Notes: a model not told the origin generated them from the sequence alone. A stretch of 63,922 nucleotides of DNA from Bacteroidales bacterium (GCA_014860575.1 JACZJK010000061.1:1-63922); one strand, 5' to 3'; positions 1 through 7,169 are shown, counted from the stretch's first letter. Numbers and translations: made by a program.

Positions 1-63
1 GAGATACAGATCAAGAATTGGAAAAGTAAAAAGATGATCGAAAAATTAATTTCTCAAAATTAG
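1..63 (+). CDS. GIY-YIG nuclease, C-terminal fragment (runs off window start)
   Basis: This is the last 20 codons of a reading frame that enters from the left edge and stops at TAG 61-63. The encoded tail (EIQIKNWKSKKMIEK...) matches the end of the complete GIY-YIG gene at 162-410, differing at 8 of 63 bases. It is therefore the 3' end of an upstream tandem copy of the same gene. The Glu of the EIQIKNW motif is the family's conserved metal-binding Glu. The stop codon TAG runs straight into a tRNA-like sequence, as in the second copy. Identification rests on similarity to the neighbour, because no catalytic N-terminus is visible. Confidence 0.8.
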   Translation, partial: EIQIKNWKSKKMIEKLISQN

Positions 64-131
64 CAGGTGGTTCAGGGCATCCCGACTTCACGTCGGGAGG
101 GTCACTGGTTCGAATCCAGTAACTCCCACCA
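64..131 (+). other. tRNA-derived 3' portion, copy 1
   Basis: Directly after the nuclease stop comes a D-loop-like GGTGGTTCAG. It is followed by an anticodon-type hairpin (80-98, 7 bp, loop TTCAC; read as a 7-nt loop the anticodon would be UCA), a short variable region and a canonical T arm (ACTGG/CCAGT around TTCGAAT, 104-120). It ends with the 3' acceptor strand AACTCCC, discriminator A and an encoded CCA (129-131). The 5' acceptor strand that should pair with AACTCCC is absent, because the nuclease ORF sits there. It is therefore not a complete tRNA gene. It could be a relic, a mobile-element tail, or an RNA-processing or structural signal. Confidence 0.7.
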
Positions 132-135
132 ACCG

Positions 136-161
136 AAGCCACGTTGCCGTGGCTTTTTTTT
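136..161 (+). terminator. intrinsic terminator after tRNA-like copy 1
   Basis: A 6-bp GC-rich stem GCCACG/CGTGGC (138-143 with 148-153) encloses a TTGC loop and is followed by eight T residues (154-161). The next gene's ATG (162) follows the T tract without any gap, so its expression would need read-through or a promoter inside the upstream cassette. Confidence 0.75.
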
Positions 162-410
162 ATGGCACACGTTTACATTTTATATTCTCACATTCTTGAG
201 CAGTATTACGTTGGCTCAACTGATGACATTCTTGAGGAAAGATTGAGACGACATCTTACAAACCACAAAGGTTTTACATCTAAAGTTAAAGATTGGATAC
301 TCGCTTATTCTGAGCAATACAAGGATATTCATGAAGCATGGCAGCGTGAGATACAGATCAAGAATTGGAAAAGTAAAAAGATGATTCAGAAATTAATATT
401 TCCCAAATAG
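162..410 (+). CDS. GIY-YIG family nuclease
   Basis: An 82-residue single-domain GIY-YIG endonuclease of the small UvrC-N-terminus-like type common in Bacteroidota. The GIY motif is represented by V4-Y5-I6 and the YIG motif by Y16-V17-G18 (YYVGSTDD). An Arg-rich helix (EERLRRH) and the Glu of REIQIKNWK near the C-terminus supply the expected Arg and Glu. The start is taken at ATG 162 (MAHVYILYS), which matches the family N-terminus; a TTG at 144 lies inside the terminator hairpin and is unlikely. Such proteins are often associated with DNA cleavage or repair, but the role of this stand-alone form is not established. Its stop codon abuts a second tRNA-like sequence, making a repeated nuclease plus tRNA-tail cassette of 347 bp period. 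Confidence 0.9.
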   Translation: MAHVYILYSHILEQYYVGSTDDILEERLRRHLTNHKGFTSKVKDWILAYSEQYKDIHEAWQREIQIKNWKSKKMIQKLIFPK

Positions 411-478
411 CAGTTGGTTCAGATTATCCCGACTTCACGTCGGGAGGGTCACTGGTTCGAATCCAGTAACTCCCACAA
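411..478 (+). other. tRNA-derived 3' portion, copy 2
   Basis: Same architecture as the element at 64-131: D-loop-like GTTGGTTCAG, the CCCGA/TCGGG hairpin with loop CTTCACG, T arm with TTCGAAT, and acceptor strand AACTCCC plus A. Bases 427-476 are identical to 80-129 of copy 1. The encoded CCA is altered to CAA here. The 5' acceptor strand is again missing. Confidence 0.7.
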
Positions 479-510
479 CAAAAAAGCCGCTTTATAGCGG
501 CTTTTTTGTT
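477..510. terminator. bidirectional intrinsic terminator
   Basis: AAAAAAGCCGC and GCGGCTTTTTT form a long stem (486-490 with 497-501 as the GC core) flanked by A and T runs, so it can act on both strands. It ends the nuclease/tRNA-tail cassette on the plus strand and lies about 100 bases beyond the end of the minus-strand aldehyde dehydrogenase gene. Confidence 0.8.
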
Positions 511-611
511 GTTATCAAAAGCACAATCCAAGTTGTATGATCTATAAATCAATTATTTGGCAATATTTATTTAACTTTTTGGTTAGGAGTGAATCTGTTA
601 ACACACCGCTC

Positions 612-2165
612 CTAATCCATCACCCCAAATTCAATCCCCTGTGCAAGTGGCAACTCGGTGCCCCAGTTGATGGTGTTGGTTTGGCGGCGCATATAGGCTT
701 TCCAGGCATCGGAGCCGGATTCGCGGCCTCCGCCGGTATCTTTTTCACCACCGAATGCCCCGCCAATCTCAGCGCCGTTGGTGGCAATATTCACGTTGGC
801 GATGCCGCAGTCAGAACCCTGGTGAGAGAGAAAGTGTTCAGTTTCGTGGATGTTACGCGAAAAAATAGAAGATGAAAGGCCTTGCGGTACATTGTTGTGC
901 ATTTCAATGGCTTCTTCAATGCTTTTGTATTTCATAATGTAGAGAATAGGAGCAAAGGTTTCTTCCTGCACAATCTGGTAATGGTTCTCAACTTCAGCAA
1001 TGCATGGCACAACGTAACAGCCCGATTCATAGCCCGGCCCTTCAAGTACCTTTCCGCCGTAAGCGATCTTGCCACCTTCTCTGATGATTTCTTTTTGTGC
1101 ATGCAGGAAATCATCCACAGCTTTTTTGTCAACCAGCGGGCCCATCACGGTATTTTCGTCAAGCGGGTTGCCGATGTTGATTTGTTTGTAGGCATCAATC
1201 AGTTTATCGCGGAATTTCTCATAAATGCAATCGTGAATAATCACGCGCCTTGCGCTGGTGCATCGTTGTCCGGCCGTTGCAATGGCACCAAACAAGCTTG
1301 CCCGTAGAGCCATGTTCAGGTTCCCATATTGCGATACCACGATGGCATTGTTTCCTCCAAGTTCAAGTATGGTCCGACCCAAACGGTCCGCAACAATTTT
1401 TGCAACATGACGGCCAACCCTAACGCTTCCGGTGACTGAAATCAAGGGAATACGGCGATCGGCAAGAAAATCATCGCCTACATTTTTTGAGCTGGCAGCT
1501 ACCAGGTTCAGCACGCCTTCGGGAACTTTGTTATCGAGCAGCACTTTTTGTATGATGTTGTGAACCGCAATAGCGCTGAGCAATGTTTTGGATGATGGTT
1601 TCCAAAGCACAACATCTCCGCAAACAAGTGCGATCATCGCATTCCATGCCCAAACTGCAACAGGAAAATTAAATGCGCTGATAACACCAACAACACCCAG
1701 CGGATGATACTGATCGTACATGCGGTGCTTTTCGCGTTCGGAATGCATGGTGGAACCGTAAAGCTGGCGCGATAAACCCACAGCAAAATCGGCAATGTCA
1801 ATCATTTCCTGAACCTCGCCCAGGCCTTCCTGGTAAATTTTACCCATTTCGTAACTCACCAGTTTGCCCAGCGATTCTTTATACTTGCGCAATTCTTCAC
1901 CAATCTGCCTGACGATTTCCCCGCGTTTTGGGGCAGGAACCATACGCCAGGTTTTAAAAGCTTCCTGCGCACGGGCCATAATGGTTTCATAATCATTCCA
2001 GGTTGCCTGTCTGATGCTGGCAATGGGCTTGCCATCGGCAGGGGAGTAGGAGTAAATTTCTTCGCCGAATGTTTGTATCCATCGGTTTCCGGTTGAAGCG
2101 CCGTGGTTCAGAGGTTGAATACCCAGCTTTTCGAGTGCCGGCTGAATGTGGGGATGTAATGCCAT
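612..2165 (-). CDS. ALDH7-family aldehyde dehydrogenase (probable L-aminoadipate-semialdehyde/piperideine-6-carboxylate dehydrogenase)
   Basis: A 517-residue NAD-dependent aldehyde dehydrogenase of the ALDH7 (antiquitin/AmaB) type, the usual length for that subfamily. Family enzymes oxidise alpha-aminoadipic semialdehyde (in equilibrium with piperideine-6-carboxylate) to aminoadipate in lysine breakdown. Visible landmarks are the Asn of AFNFPVAVW (N166), the cofactor lysine in VLWKPS (K189), catalytic Glu in ILELGGNN (E268) and the nucleophile in GQRCTSAR (C302). The protein is soluble, with no signal peptide. No lysine-catabolism partner genes are visible, so the substrate comes from the subfamily rather than from context. 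A weak hairpin (583-615) overlaps its stop. Other aldehyde substrates remain possible. Confidence 0.88.
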   Translation of the reverse strand: MALHPHIQPALEKLGIQPLNHGASTGNRWIQTFGEEIYSYSPADGKPIASIRQATWNDYETIMARAQEAFKTWRMVPAPKRGEIVRQIGEELRKYKESLGKLVSYEMGKIYQEGLGEVQEMIDIADFAVGLSRQLYGSTMHSEREKHRMYDQYHPLGVVGVISAFNFPVAVWAWNAMIALVCGDVVLWKPSSKTLLSAIAVHNIIQKVLLDNKVPEGVLNLVAASSKNVGDDFLADRRIPLISVTGSVRVGRHVAKIVADRLGRTILELGGNNAIVVSQYGNLNMALRASLFGAIATAGQRCTSARRVIIHDCIYEKFRDKLIDAYKQINIGNPLDENTVMGPLVDKKAVDDFLHAQKEIIREGGKIAYGGKVLEGPGYESGCYVVPCIAEVENHYQIVQEETFAPILYIMKYKSIEEAIEMHNNVPQGLSSSIFSRNIHETEHFLSHQGSDCGIANVNIATNGAEIGGAFGGEKDTGGGRESGSDAWKAYMRRQTNTINWGTELPLAQGIEFGVMD

Positions 2166-2217
2166 AAACTAAGCGTGTTAATGTTTGATGAAGATAACAC
2201 GCTTTACAGGCCTTTGT

Positions 2218-2499
2218 TTATTCGTAGCGGCAGAGATATGCAGTTTCCTCTGACATTTTCACTTTGAAGCGCACATCTTTCGGAACCATGAAGGTTTCAA
2301 ATGGTTCGTAGGATTTCCATTCTGTTTCGCCCGGCAACATTACTTCCATGATCCCGGAAACAACGGTCATGTATTCTACCGTGCTGGTTCCGAACTCAAA
2401 TTCTCCTGGTGCCATTACACCCAGTGTTGCTTTTCCCTGCCTGCTGTTAAAAGCCAGTGATTTTACTTTTCCGTCGAAATACTCGTTTACATTAAACAT
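2218..2499 (-). CDS. ppnP: pyrimidine/purine nucleoside phosphorylase PpnP
   Basis: A 93-residue cupin-fold protein that aligns along its whole length with E. coli PpnP (formerly YaiE, DUF1255). It shares NEYFDGKVKS at the start, the GVMAPGEFEF and EYMTVVSG blocks, and the terminal AYLCRYE. The family cleaves a wide range of nucleosides (adenosine, guanosine, inosine, uridine, cytidine) with phosphate to give base and ribose-1-phosphate. It lies between the aldehyde dehydrogenase and a SAM hydrolase, all on the minus strand. The hydrolase releases adenosine, a PpnP substrate, so the two could act in sequence; this link is an inference from adjacency. Confidence 0.93.
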   Translation of the reverse strand: MFNVNEYFDGKVKSLAFNSRQGKATLGVMAPGEFEFGTSTVEYMTVVSGIMEVMLPGETEWKSYEPFETFMVPKDVRFKVKMSEETAYLCRYE

Positions 2500-2572
2500 A
2501 GTCGTATGGTTTTATTTAGTTAGTGTTTTTTATTTTAGTTCAAAGTTCAATGTTCCAGATTCAATGTCGAGC

Positions 2573-2706
2573 CCACTCCGAAAAGTCACTAATTGCTGAT
2601 TTTTATCGTTTTTGACCCCTAACCCCTAAAGGGGAAACGCTAAAAATCAGCAATTTGTGAAAGTCCCCTTTAGGGGATTTAGGGGCAGATTGACTTTTCA
2701 GAGTGG
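2573..2706. repeat. nested imperfect palindrome (MITE/REP-like element)
   Basis: Outer arms CCACTCCGAAAAGTCA (2573-2588) and TGACTTTTCAGAGTGG (2691-2706) are inverted copies with one mismatch. Inside them AATTGCTGATTTTTATCG (from 2591) pairs with CGCTAAAAATCAGCAATT (2638-2655), and CCCCTAAAGGGG-type motifs fill the centre and right side. The whole 134 bp can fold as a long stem. It carries no ORF and sits between ppnP and the SAM hydrolase gene. Confidence 0.7.
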
Positions 2707-2731
2707 ACTGCCAACTGCCACTCTCTTTACC

Positions 2732-3517
2732 CTACTTATCCTCAAATTCAATTCTAATATAATCATCAACTTCTATTCCCAGCAGGCTTGCCGCATTGCC
2801 CCGGTTAATAGCAATTTCAAGAAAACCGGTTGAGCCAAAGAGTGCGACGATGTCTCCGTTGCCGACATCGCTGTAAGATGTATGAATTTTACGGATTTGG
2901 TATTCAGTATGCCTCACTTGTATGACGAATGCCCGCTGTTGTCGAACCCTGTTGAAAATTTCGCTGGTTATATTCACAAAAATATTCTCATAGCCATCAA
3001 TATAAATCACTTTGCCTTTGATGAGCGAGGCTTCGATAACAGGATTAAAATGATGTCTTTCGGTTAGCATGGTTCGCACAAAACCCAATTCTTCAATAGG
3101 TTTGCCAGCCGCAATATGACAGGCAGCTTTTACAAAGCGATCGCGGGTGGAAAAAGTAAAATACTCTGAATCCTGGGGCATTTCTATCTCAATAGCTATT
3201 TCAGGGAATTCATTGAAAGCCAATGAAAATATCCCATTATCGGCTCCAACAAAATAATGGCCTTTATGAAAAATGGCAACATGAGGATTTTGTTCCGATT
3301 CATCAGTGTTTATGCCTATGATGTGAATGGTGCCTTCAGGAAATTCGCTATAAGTATTGCGCAGAATGAACGAAGCCTGCAAAATGTTGAAAGGGCTGAC
3401 CTGGTGGGTGATGTCAATGATCTGAATGCCTGAGTCGTACCTGAGTATTGCACCCTTCACGGCCCCGGTGTAATGATCCTTGGGTCCCCAGTCGCTTATG
3501 AGTGTAATAACAGGCAT
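2732..3517 (-). CDS. S-adenosyl-L-methionine hydrolase (adenosine-forming), DUF62 family
   Basis: A 261-residue member of the SAM hydroxide adenosyltransferase (DUF62) family, related to fluorinase and chlorinase. Family enzymes convert SAM and water to adenosine and methionine. Recognisable blocks are the N-terminal ITLISDWGPKDHYTGAVKG, the HIIGINTDE and YFVGADNGIFSL segments, the R...H pair in TRDRFVKAACHIA, and GYENIFVNIT opening the C-terminal beta-barrel domain, which runs to the end. No halogenase-specific loop is obvious. The gene is divergent from phoH and lies upstream of ppnP on the same strand. Cytosolic; no signal sequence. Confidence 0.9.
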   Translation of the reverse strand: MPVITLISDWGPKDHYTGAVKGAILRYDSGIQIIDITHQVSPFNILQASFILRNTYSEFPEGTIHIIGINTDESEQNPHVAIFHKGHYFVGADNGIFSLAFNEFPEIAIEIEMPQDSEYFTFSTRDRFVKAACHIAAGKPIEELGFVRTMLTERHHFNPVIEASLIKGKVIYIDGYENIFVNITSEIFNRVRQQRAFVIQVRHTEYQIRKIHTSYSDVGNGDIVALFGSTGFLEIAINRGNAASLLGIEVDDYIRIEFEDK

Positions 3518-3552
3518 GCTTAAACTTTATGCAAACTTCCGTAAAATTCCAC

Positions 3553-3560
3553 TAATTTTG
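3553..3560 (+). promoter_or_regulatory. candidate -7 promoter element for phoH
   Basis: TAATTTTG matches the Bacteroidota -7 consensus TAnnTTTG, 33 bases before the phoH ATG in the divergent SAM hydrolase/phoH spacer. No convincing -33 TTTG is present at normal spacing. Confidence 0.5.
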
Positions 3561-3592
3561 AAACCTCAAACCATTTAAATTAATTCTATTGC

Positions 3593-4549
3593 ATGAGCGA
3601 AGCCCAGATCAACCTTGAAACCTACAACCTGATAGATATTTACGGAGTTAACGACCAGCACCTTAACGTTATAAAAAAATATTTCCCGAAACTTAAATTA
3701 ATAGCCCGTGGCGATGAGTTGCGCGTAATCGGCGAGGAATCTGAAACCGAAGATTTCCAGAAGAAATTTACATTGTTGCTGCTAAGCCTCGATACTTTTG
3801 GTAAGATCACCGACAATGAAATTAACCAGATCATGGGCGGCGAAGAGGGTGGTAGTGCGACCCAAATATCAACACCTACGGGAAATGTGCTTGTGCATGG
3901 CCGAAATGGTATGATCATTAAGGCCCGAACCGCCAACCAACAGCGAATGGTTGATGAGTCGGAAAAGAATGACCTGGTGATTGCCATTGGCCCGGCCGGA
4001 ACCGGGAAAACTTACACGGCTGTTGCCATTGCGGTGAGGGCGTTGAAAAACAAGGAAATCAAACGCATTATTCTCACCCGTCCGGCAGTGGAAGCAGGGG
4101 AGAACCTAGGCTTCTTGCCCGGCGACCTGAAAGACAAACTCGATCCTTACCTGCAGCCACTTTACGATGCACTGCGTGATATGATCCCAACGCAAAAGCT
4201 TCTTGCCTATCTTGAAGATGGCACTATCGAAATTGCACCTTTGGCATTCATGCGTGGCCGAACCCTTGATAATGTCTTTGCCATTTTGGATGAAGCCCAG
4301 AATGCTACCGAAGCCCAGTTAAAGATGTTCCTCACCCGCATGGGCCGCTCAGCCAAGTTTCTTGTTACCGGCGATATCACCCAGATTGATTTGCCCAAAT
4401 CCCAGTCATCGGGTTTGGTTCAGGCAACTACACTGTTGAAAGATGTGCAGGGCCTTTCCTTTATTTTTCTGGATGAAACTGACGTTATCAGGCACAAACT
4501 GGTGAGCCGGATTTTGAGGGCTTATGCTGGCGCTGGCAAAAACAATTAG
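3593..4549 (+). CDS. phoH: PhoH family ATPase
   Basis: A 318-residue cytosolic PhoH-like P-loop ATPase. Residues 1-110 form the KH-like N-terminal part. The PhoH domain follows with Walker A GPAGTGKT (133-140), the conserved LTRPAVEAGENLGFLPGD segment, Walker B FAILDEAQN (229-237) and the sensor-like VTGDITQIDLP. PhoH proteins are linked to RNA metabolism, often next to the endoribonuclease YbeY, but here no ybeY is visible. The neighbour downstream is purC, a common order in Bacteroidota. The start at ATG 3593 is preceded by a good -7 element. Biochemical role in this organism is unknown beyond ATPase or helicase-like activity of the family. Confidence 0.92.
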   Translation: MSEAQINLETYNLIDIYGVNDQHLNVIKKYFPKLKLIARGDELRVIGEESETEDFQKKFTLLLLSLDTFGKITDNEINQIMGGEEGGSATQISTPTGNVLVHGRNGMIIKARTANQQRMVDESEKNDLVIAIGPAGTGKTYTAVAIAVRALKNKEIKRIILTRPAVEAGENLGFLPGDLKDKLDPYLQPLYDALRDMIPTQKLLAYLEDGTIEIAPLAFMRGRTLDNVFAILDEAQNATEAQLKMFLTRMGRSAKFLVTGDITQIDLPKSQSSGLVQATTLLKDVQGLSFIFLDETDVIRHKLVSRILRAYAGAGKNN

Positions 4550-4716
4550 TTCGTTCTAATTTATCAGGTATGATTAAATTTATGAAGAGGACCCGAAAAG
4601 CCTATCTTACCTCCAACCATAAAAATTGTATGTCTGACAAATCCGCAACAGTGTTGCGGAAAACCGAATTTGATATTTCCTCAACAATTAACATAACATA
4701 ACCCGTTCATAATTGT

Positions 4717-5670
4717 ATGAAATCCACAATCACCAACACCAATTTCCAATTCCCCGGCCTTAGCAATTTTTACAAAGGCAAGGTTCGCGATGTTTATACC
4801 ATCAAGGATGAACTGCTTGTAATGGTTACCAGTGACCGCATTTCGGCATTTGACGTGGTATTACCCGAAGGCATTCCCTACAAAGGCCAGGTGCTGAACC
4901 AAATAGCAGCAGAATTCCTGGATGCAACCCAGGATATTGTCCCCAACTGGAAAATCGCCGTTCCCGATCCCATGGTCATGATTGGCCGTTATTGCGAACC
5001 ATTTAAAGTAGAAATGGTGATCCGCGGCTATCTTTCGGGTCATGCCTGGCGCGAATATAAAAGCGGTAAACGAAGCATCTGTGGCGTTCCCATGCCCGAC
5101 GGCATGAAGGAAAACGACAGATTCCCGCAACCTATTATCACCCCAACCACCAAGGCGCTGGTTGGCCATGATGAAGACATCACCCGCGATGAGATCATCA
5201 GCACCGGCCTGGTTGACAAAGAAGAATATGAAAAACTTGAGCAATACACACTTGCTTTGTTCCAGCGCGGAACCGAAATTGCCGCAAAGATGGGCCTCAT
5301 CCTGGTTGACACCAAATACGAATTTGGCAAAGCTAACGAAGAAATATTCCTGATTGACGAAATCCACACTCCCGATTCCTCGCGTTATTTTTATCTTGAA
5401 GGCTATGATGAACGCCAGCAGCAAGGGCTTCCGCAAAAACAACTTTCCAAGGAATTTGTAAGGGAATGGCTGATGGAACGCGGTTTCCAGGGCAAGGAAG
5501 GCCAATTGGTTCCCATCATGGATGAAAATTTTGTGAATTCCGTTTCCGAACGCTACATCGAACTCTACGAAAGCATCATTGGCCGTAAATTTGAAAAGGC
5601 TGATGCAAGCAATGTGCTAAAGCGGGTTGAAACCAATATCAACAGATTTCTGGAGGCGTATTACAGGTAA
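4717..5670 (+). CDS. purC: phosphoribosylaminoimidazolesuccinocarboxamide (SAICAR) synthase
   Basis: A 317-residue PurC of the longer, yeast-like form typical of Bacteroidota. It ligates CAIR with aspartate using ATP to form SAICAR in purine biosynthesis. Signature stretches are [10 protein letters not shown] near the N-terminus, the [19 protein letters not shown] block, the [14 protein letters not shown] segment, LVDTKYEFG and the [14 protein letters not shown] signature. Only 167 bases separate it from phoH; a perfect 8-bp hairpin lies in that gap (4642-4660) without a following T run. The gene is probably cotranscribed or has its own unseen promoter. Confidence 0.96.
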   Translation: MKSTITNTNFQFPGLSNFYKGKVRDVYTIKDELLVMVTSDRISAFDVVLPEGIPYKGQVLNQIAAEFLDATQDIVPNWKIAVPDPMVMIGRYCEPFKVEMVIRGYLSGHAWREYKSGKRSICGVPMPDGMKENDRFPQPIITPTTKALVGHDEDITRDEIISTGLVDKEEYEKLEQYTLALFQRGTEIAAKMGLILVDTKYEFGKANEEIFLIDEIHTPDSSRYFYLEGYDERQQQGLPQKQLSKEFVREWLMERGFQGKEGQLVPIMDENFVNSVSERYIELYESIIGRKFEKADASNVLKRVETNINRFLEAYYR

Positions 5671-5855
5671 AAGTCTTTGGTACCTGCCCATGAAAATGCA
5701 TTTTGCTTGTGAGTGTGGCCTTTGCTTGAATAGTGAGTTGCCACGAATGCACGAATGAATTCATCACATCCGGTAGATGCGCCTCGGCGCACAAGTTTTA
5801 TTGCTTGAAACCATCAGTGAATCAGCCATGGCGGACACGTTTCCGTGGCAAAATA

Positions 5856-5899
5856 ATCATCTGCGAAATCCGTCTAATCAGCGTCATCTGCGTTCTATT
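5856..5899 (+). repeat. dispersed repeat, copy A (left flank of accessory patch)
   Basis: The 44-base stretch ending GCGTCATCTGCGTTCTATT matches 8453-8497 in the same orientation with a few substitutions and one gap. The two copies bracket the ATPase/XRE/lipoprotein patch. Confidence 0.75.
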
Positions 5900-5962
5900 C
5901 CTTCTACAGCAGTAAATCAGAAAATGAATATTTACGGTTGACCAGCAAAATTCGGCTTAAAA

Positions 5963-5994
5963 ATTATGGTTGACCATAATATTTCATATCTTTG
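5963..5994 (+). promoter_or_regulatory. promoter with overlapping operator-like palindrome
   Basis: ATTATGGT-TG-ACCATAAT (5963-5980) is a perfect 8-bp inverted repeat with a 2-base spacer. It is followed by the -7 motif TATCTTTG (5987-5994), 16 bases before the ATPase ATG. The related half TACGGTTGACCA occurs about 30 bases upstream. The arrangement suggests a repressor or activator site over the -33 region; the regulator is unknown. Confidence 0.55.
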
Positions 5995-6010
5995 TCTATA
6001 AATTTTTGTT

Positions 6011-7141
6011 ATGTTAATCGAAAGAAGTATTAAATCGCAACTTACAAGCCAACTGATGAACTCAGAAAAAGTTGTAATTATTTATGGCCCACGGCAGGCA
6101 GGCAAAACGACGCTGGCTAAGCAGATCATACAGGAAACGGGATTGAAAACGCTCAGCATCAATGCTGATCAGTTGAAATATATTGATGTCTTGTCAAGCC
6201 GCGACTTAACCAAACTGACATCCCTTGTTTCGGGTTATGAAATGTTGTTCATTGACGAGGGGCAGCGGGTTCCGGAAATAGGGATCAATCTGAAAATACT
6301 GCATGATGAAATTTCCCATCTGAAAATCCTTGTCACTGGTTCATCATCGTTTTTGCTTTCAGAAAGAGTTTCCGAACCACTAACCGGGCGTAAAATCGTC
6401 AATACACTATTGCCTGTTTCCGTTTCAGAGCTTTCAGTTCATTATAACCAATTTGAGTTGAATGACCACACTGAAGAACGCCTGATTTACGGATCGTATC
6501 CCGAAGTAGTAACTAACGCCGGCAATATGGCAAAAGAAGAATACCTGCGGGAGATTTCCGAGTCCTATATTTATAAGGATATCCTTGAGATTGAAAACAT
6601 CAAATATCCTATGAAGATAAGAGATTTATTGCGATTACTTGCGTTTCAAACCGGCTCGCAGGTTAGCATCCATGAGTTGGGAAACAATCTGGGATTAAAC
6701 CGGGAAACCGTTGAGCGGTATCTTCATCTGCTCGAACAATCGTTTATTATTTTCAGTCTCGGAGCTTTCAGCACCAACCCACGAAAGGAAGTCAGCAAAT
6801 CACAAAAGTTCTACTTTTATGATAATGGAATACGGAATGTGATGGCGGATAATTTTAACGGATTGAAATTGAGAAACGATGCTGGCGCTTTATGGGAAAA
6901 CTTTGTGATTACAGAAAGACGAAAGAAGCTGCTTTCGGAACGATTGCATGTAAGCAGTTATTTTTGGAGGACTTACAATGGAGTGGAACTGGATTACATT
7001 GAAAAAAAGAACGAAGATATTTCGGCTTATGAGATAAAGTACGGACGTGCAAATCCCCAGGCTCCGAAATCATGGGTAAATAATTACGGGAATAATTATC
7101 GTTTCATCACTCGTGATAACTACCTTGAATTTGTGATTTGA
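6011..7141 (+). CDS. AAA-family ATPase with DUF4143 domain
   Basis: A 376-residue protein of the AAA_14-DUF4143 type. Walker A is GPRQAGKT (26-33) and Walker B is MLFIDEGQR (78-86; most relatives have DEAQR, so Gly replaces Ala). The VTGSSSFLL sensor segment and a PVSVSEL block end the ATPase part. The C-terminal half matches DUF4143, with a winged-helix-like region (SIHELGNNLGLNRETVERYLHLLEQ) and a nuclease-fold-like end containing ELDYIEKK...AYEIKYG, in which D and ExK are placed as in PD-(D/E)XK folds. These proteins are abundant and patchily distributed in Bacteroidota genomes and their function is not settled. The patchy surroundings suggest an accessory gene. Confidence 0.88.
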   Translation: MLIERSIKSQLTSQLMNSEKVVIIYGPRQAGKTTLAKQIIQETGLKTLSINADQLKYIDVLSSRDLTKLTSLVSGYEMLFIDEGQRVPEIGINLKILHDEISHLKILVTGSSSFLLSERVSEPLTGRKIVNTLLPVSVSELSVHYNQFELNDHTEERLIYGSYPEVVTNAGNMAKEEYLREISESYIYKDILEIENIKYPMKIRDLLRLLAFQTGSQVSIHELGNNLGLNRETVERYLHLLEQSFIIFSLGAFSTNPRKEVSKSQKFYFYDNGIRNVMADNFNGLKLRNDAGALWENFVITERRKKLLSERLHVSSYFWRTYNGVELDYIEKKNEDISAYEIKYGRANPQAPKSWVNNYGNNYRFITRDNYLEFVI

Positions 7142-7169
7142 TTCGAAGTCAATTACGATTTTAACCAAT

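Larger units (their letters stand above)
5671..6010. other. gene-poor spacer with dispersed-repeat text
   Basis: No coding sequence is convincing in these 340 bases. The stretch holds phrases such as CACGAATGCACGAATG and CATCTGCG...GCGTCATCTGCGTTCTATT that recur elsewhere in the window (8453-8497, partly 19254). It ends with the palindrome and promoter of the downstream ATPase. Confidence 0.6.

Noticed and set aside
64-131. Functional tRNA gene
   Set aside because: The 5' acceptor strand and the 5' half of the D stem are missing, so a cloverleaf cannot form; the same is true of 411-478.
583-615. Terminator at the 3' end of the aldehyde dehydrogenase
   Set aside because: The TTAGGAG/CTCCTAA stem has a loop of 19 bases and only a weak following tract; not convincing as a terminator.
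537-875. Plus-strand frame of 112 codons
   Set aside because: It lies antisense to the aldehyde dehydrogenase and shows no family motif.
5733-5915. Short plus-strand frame downstream of purC
   Set aside because: Its sequence is made of dispersed-repeat text (for example the GCGTCATCTGCGTTCTATT phrase); no protein motif.
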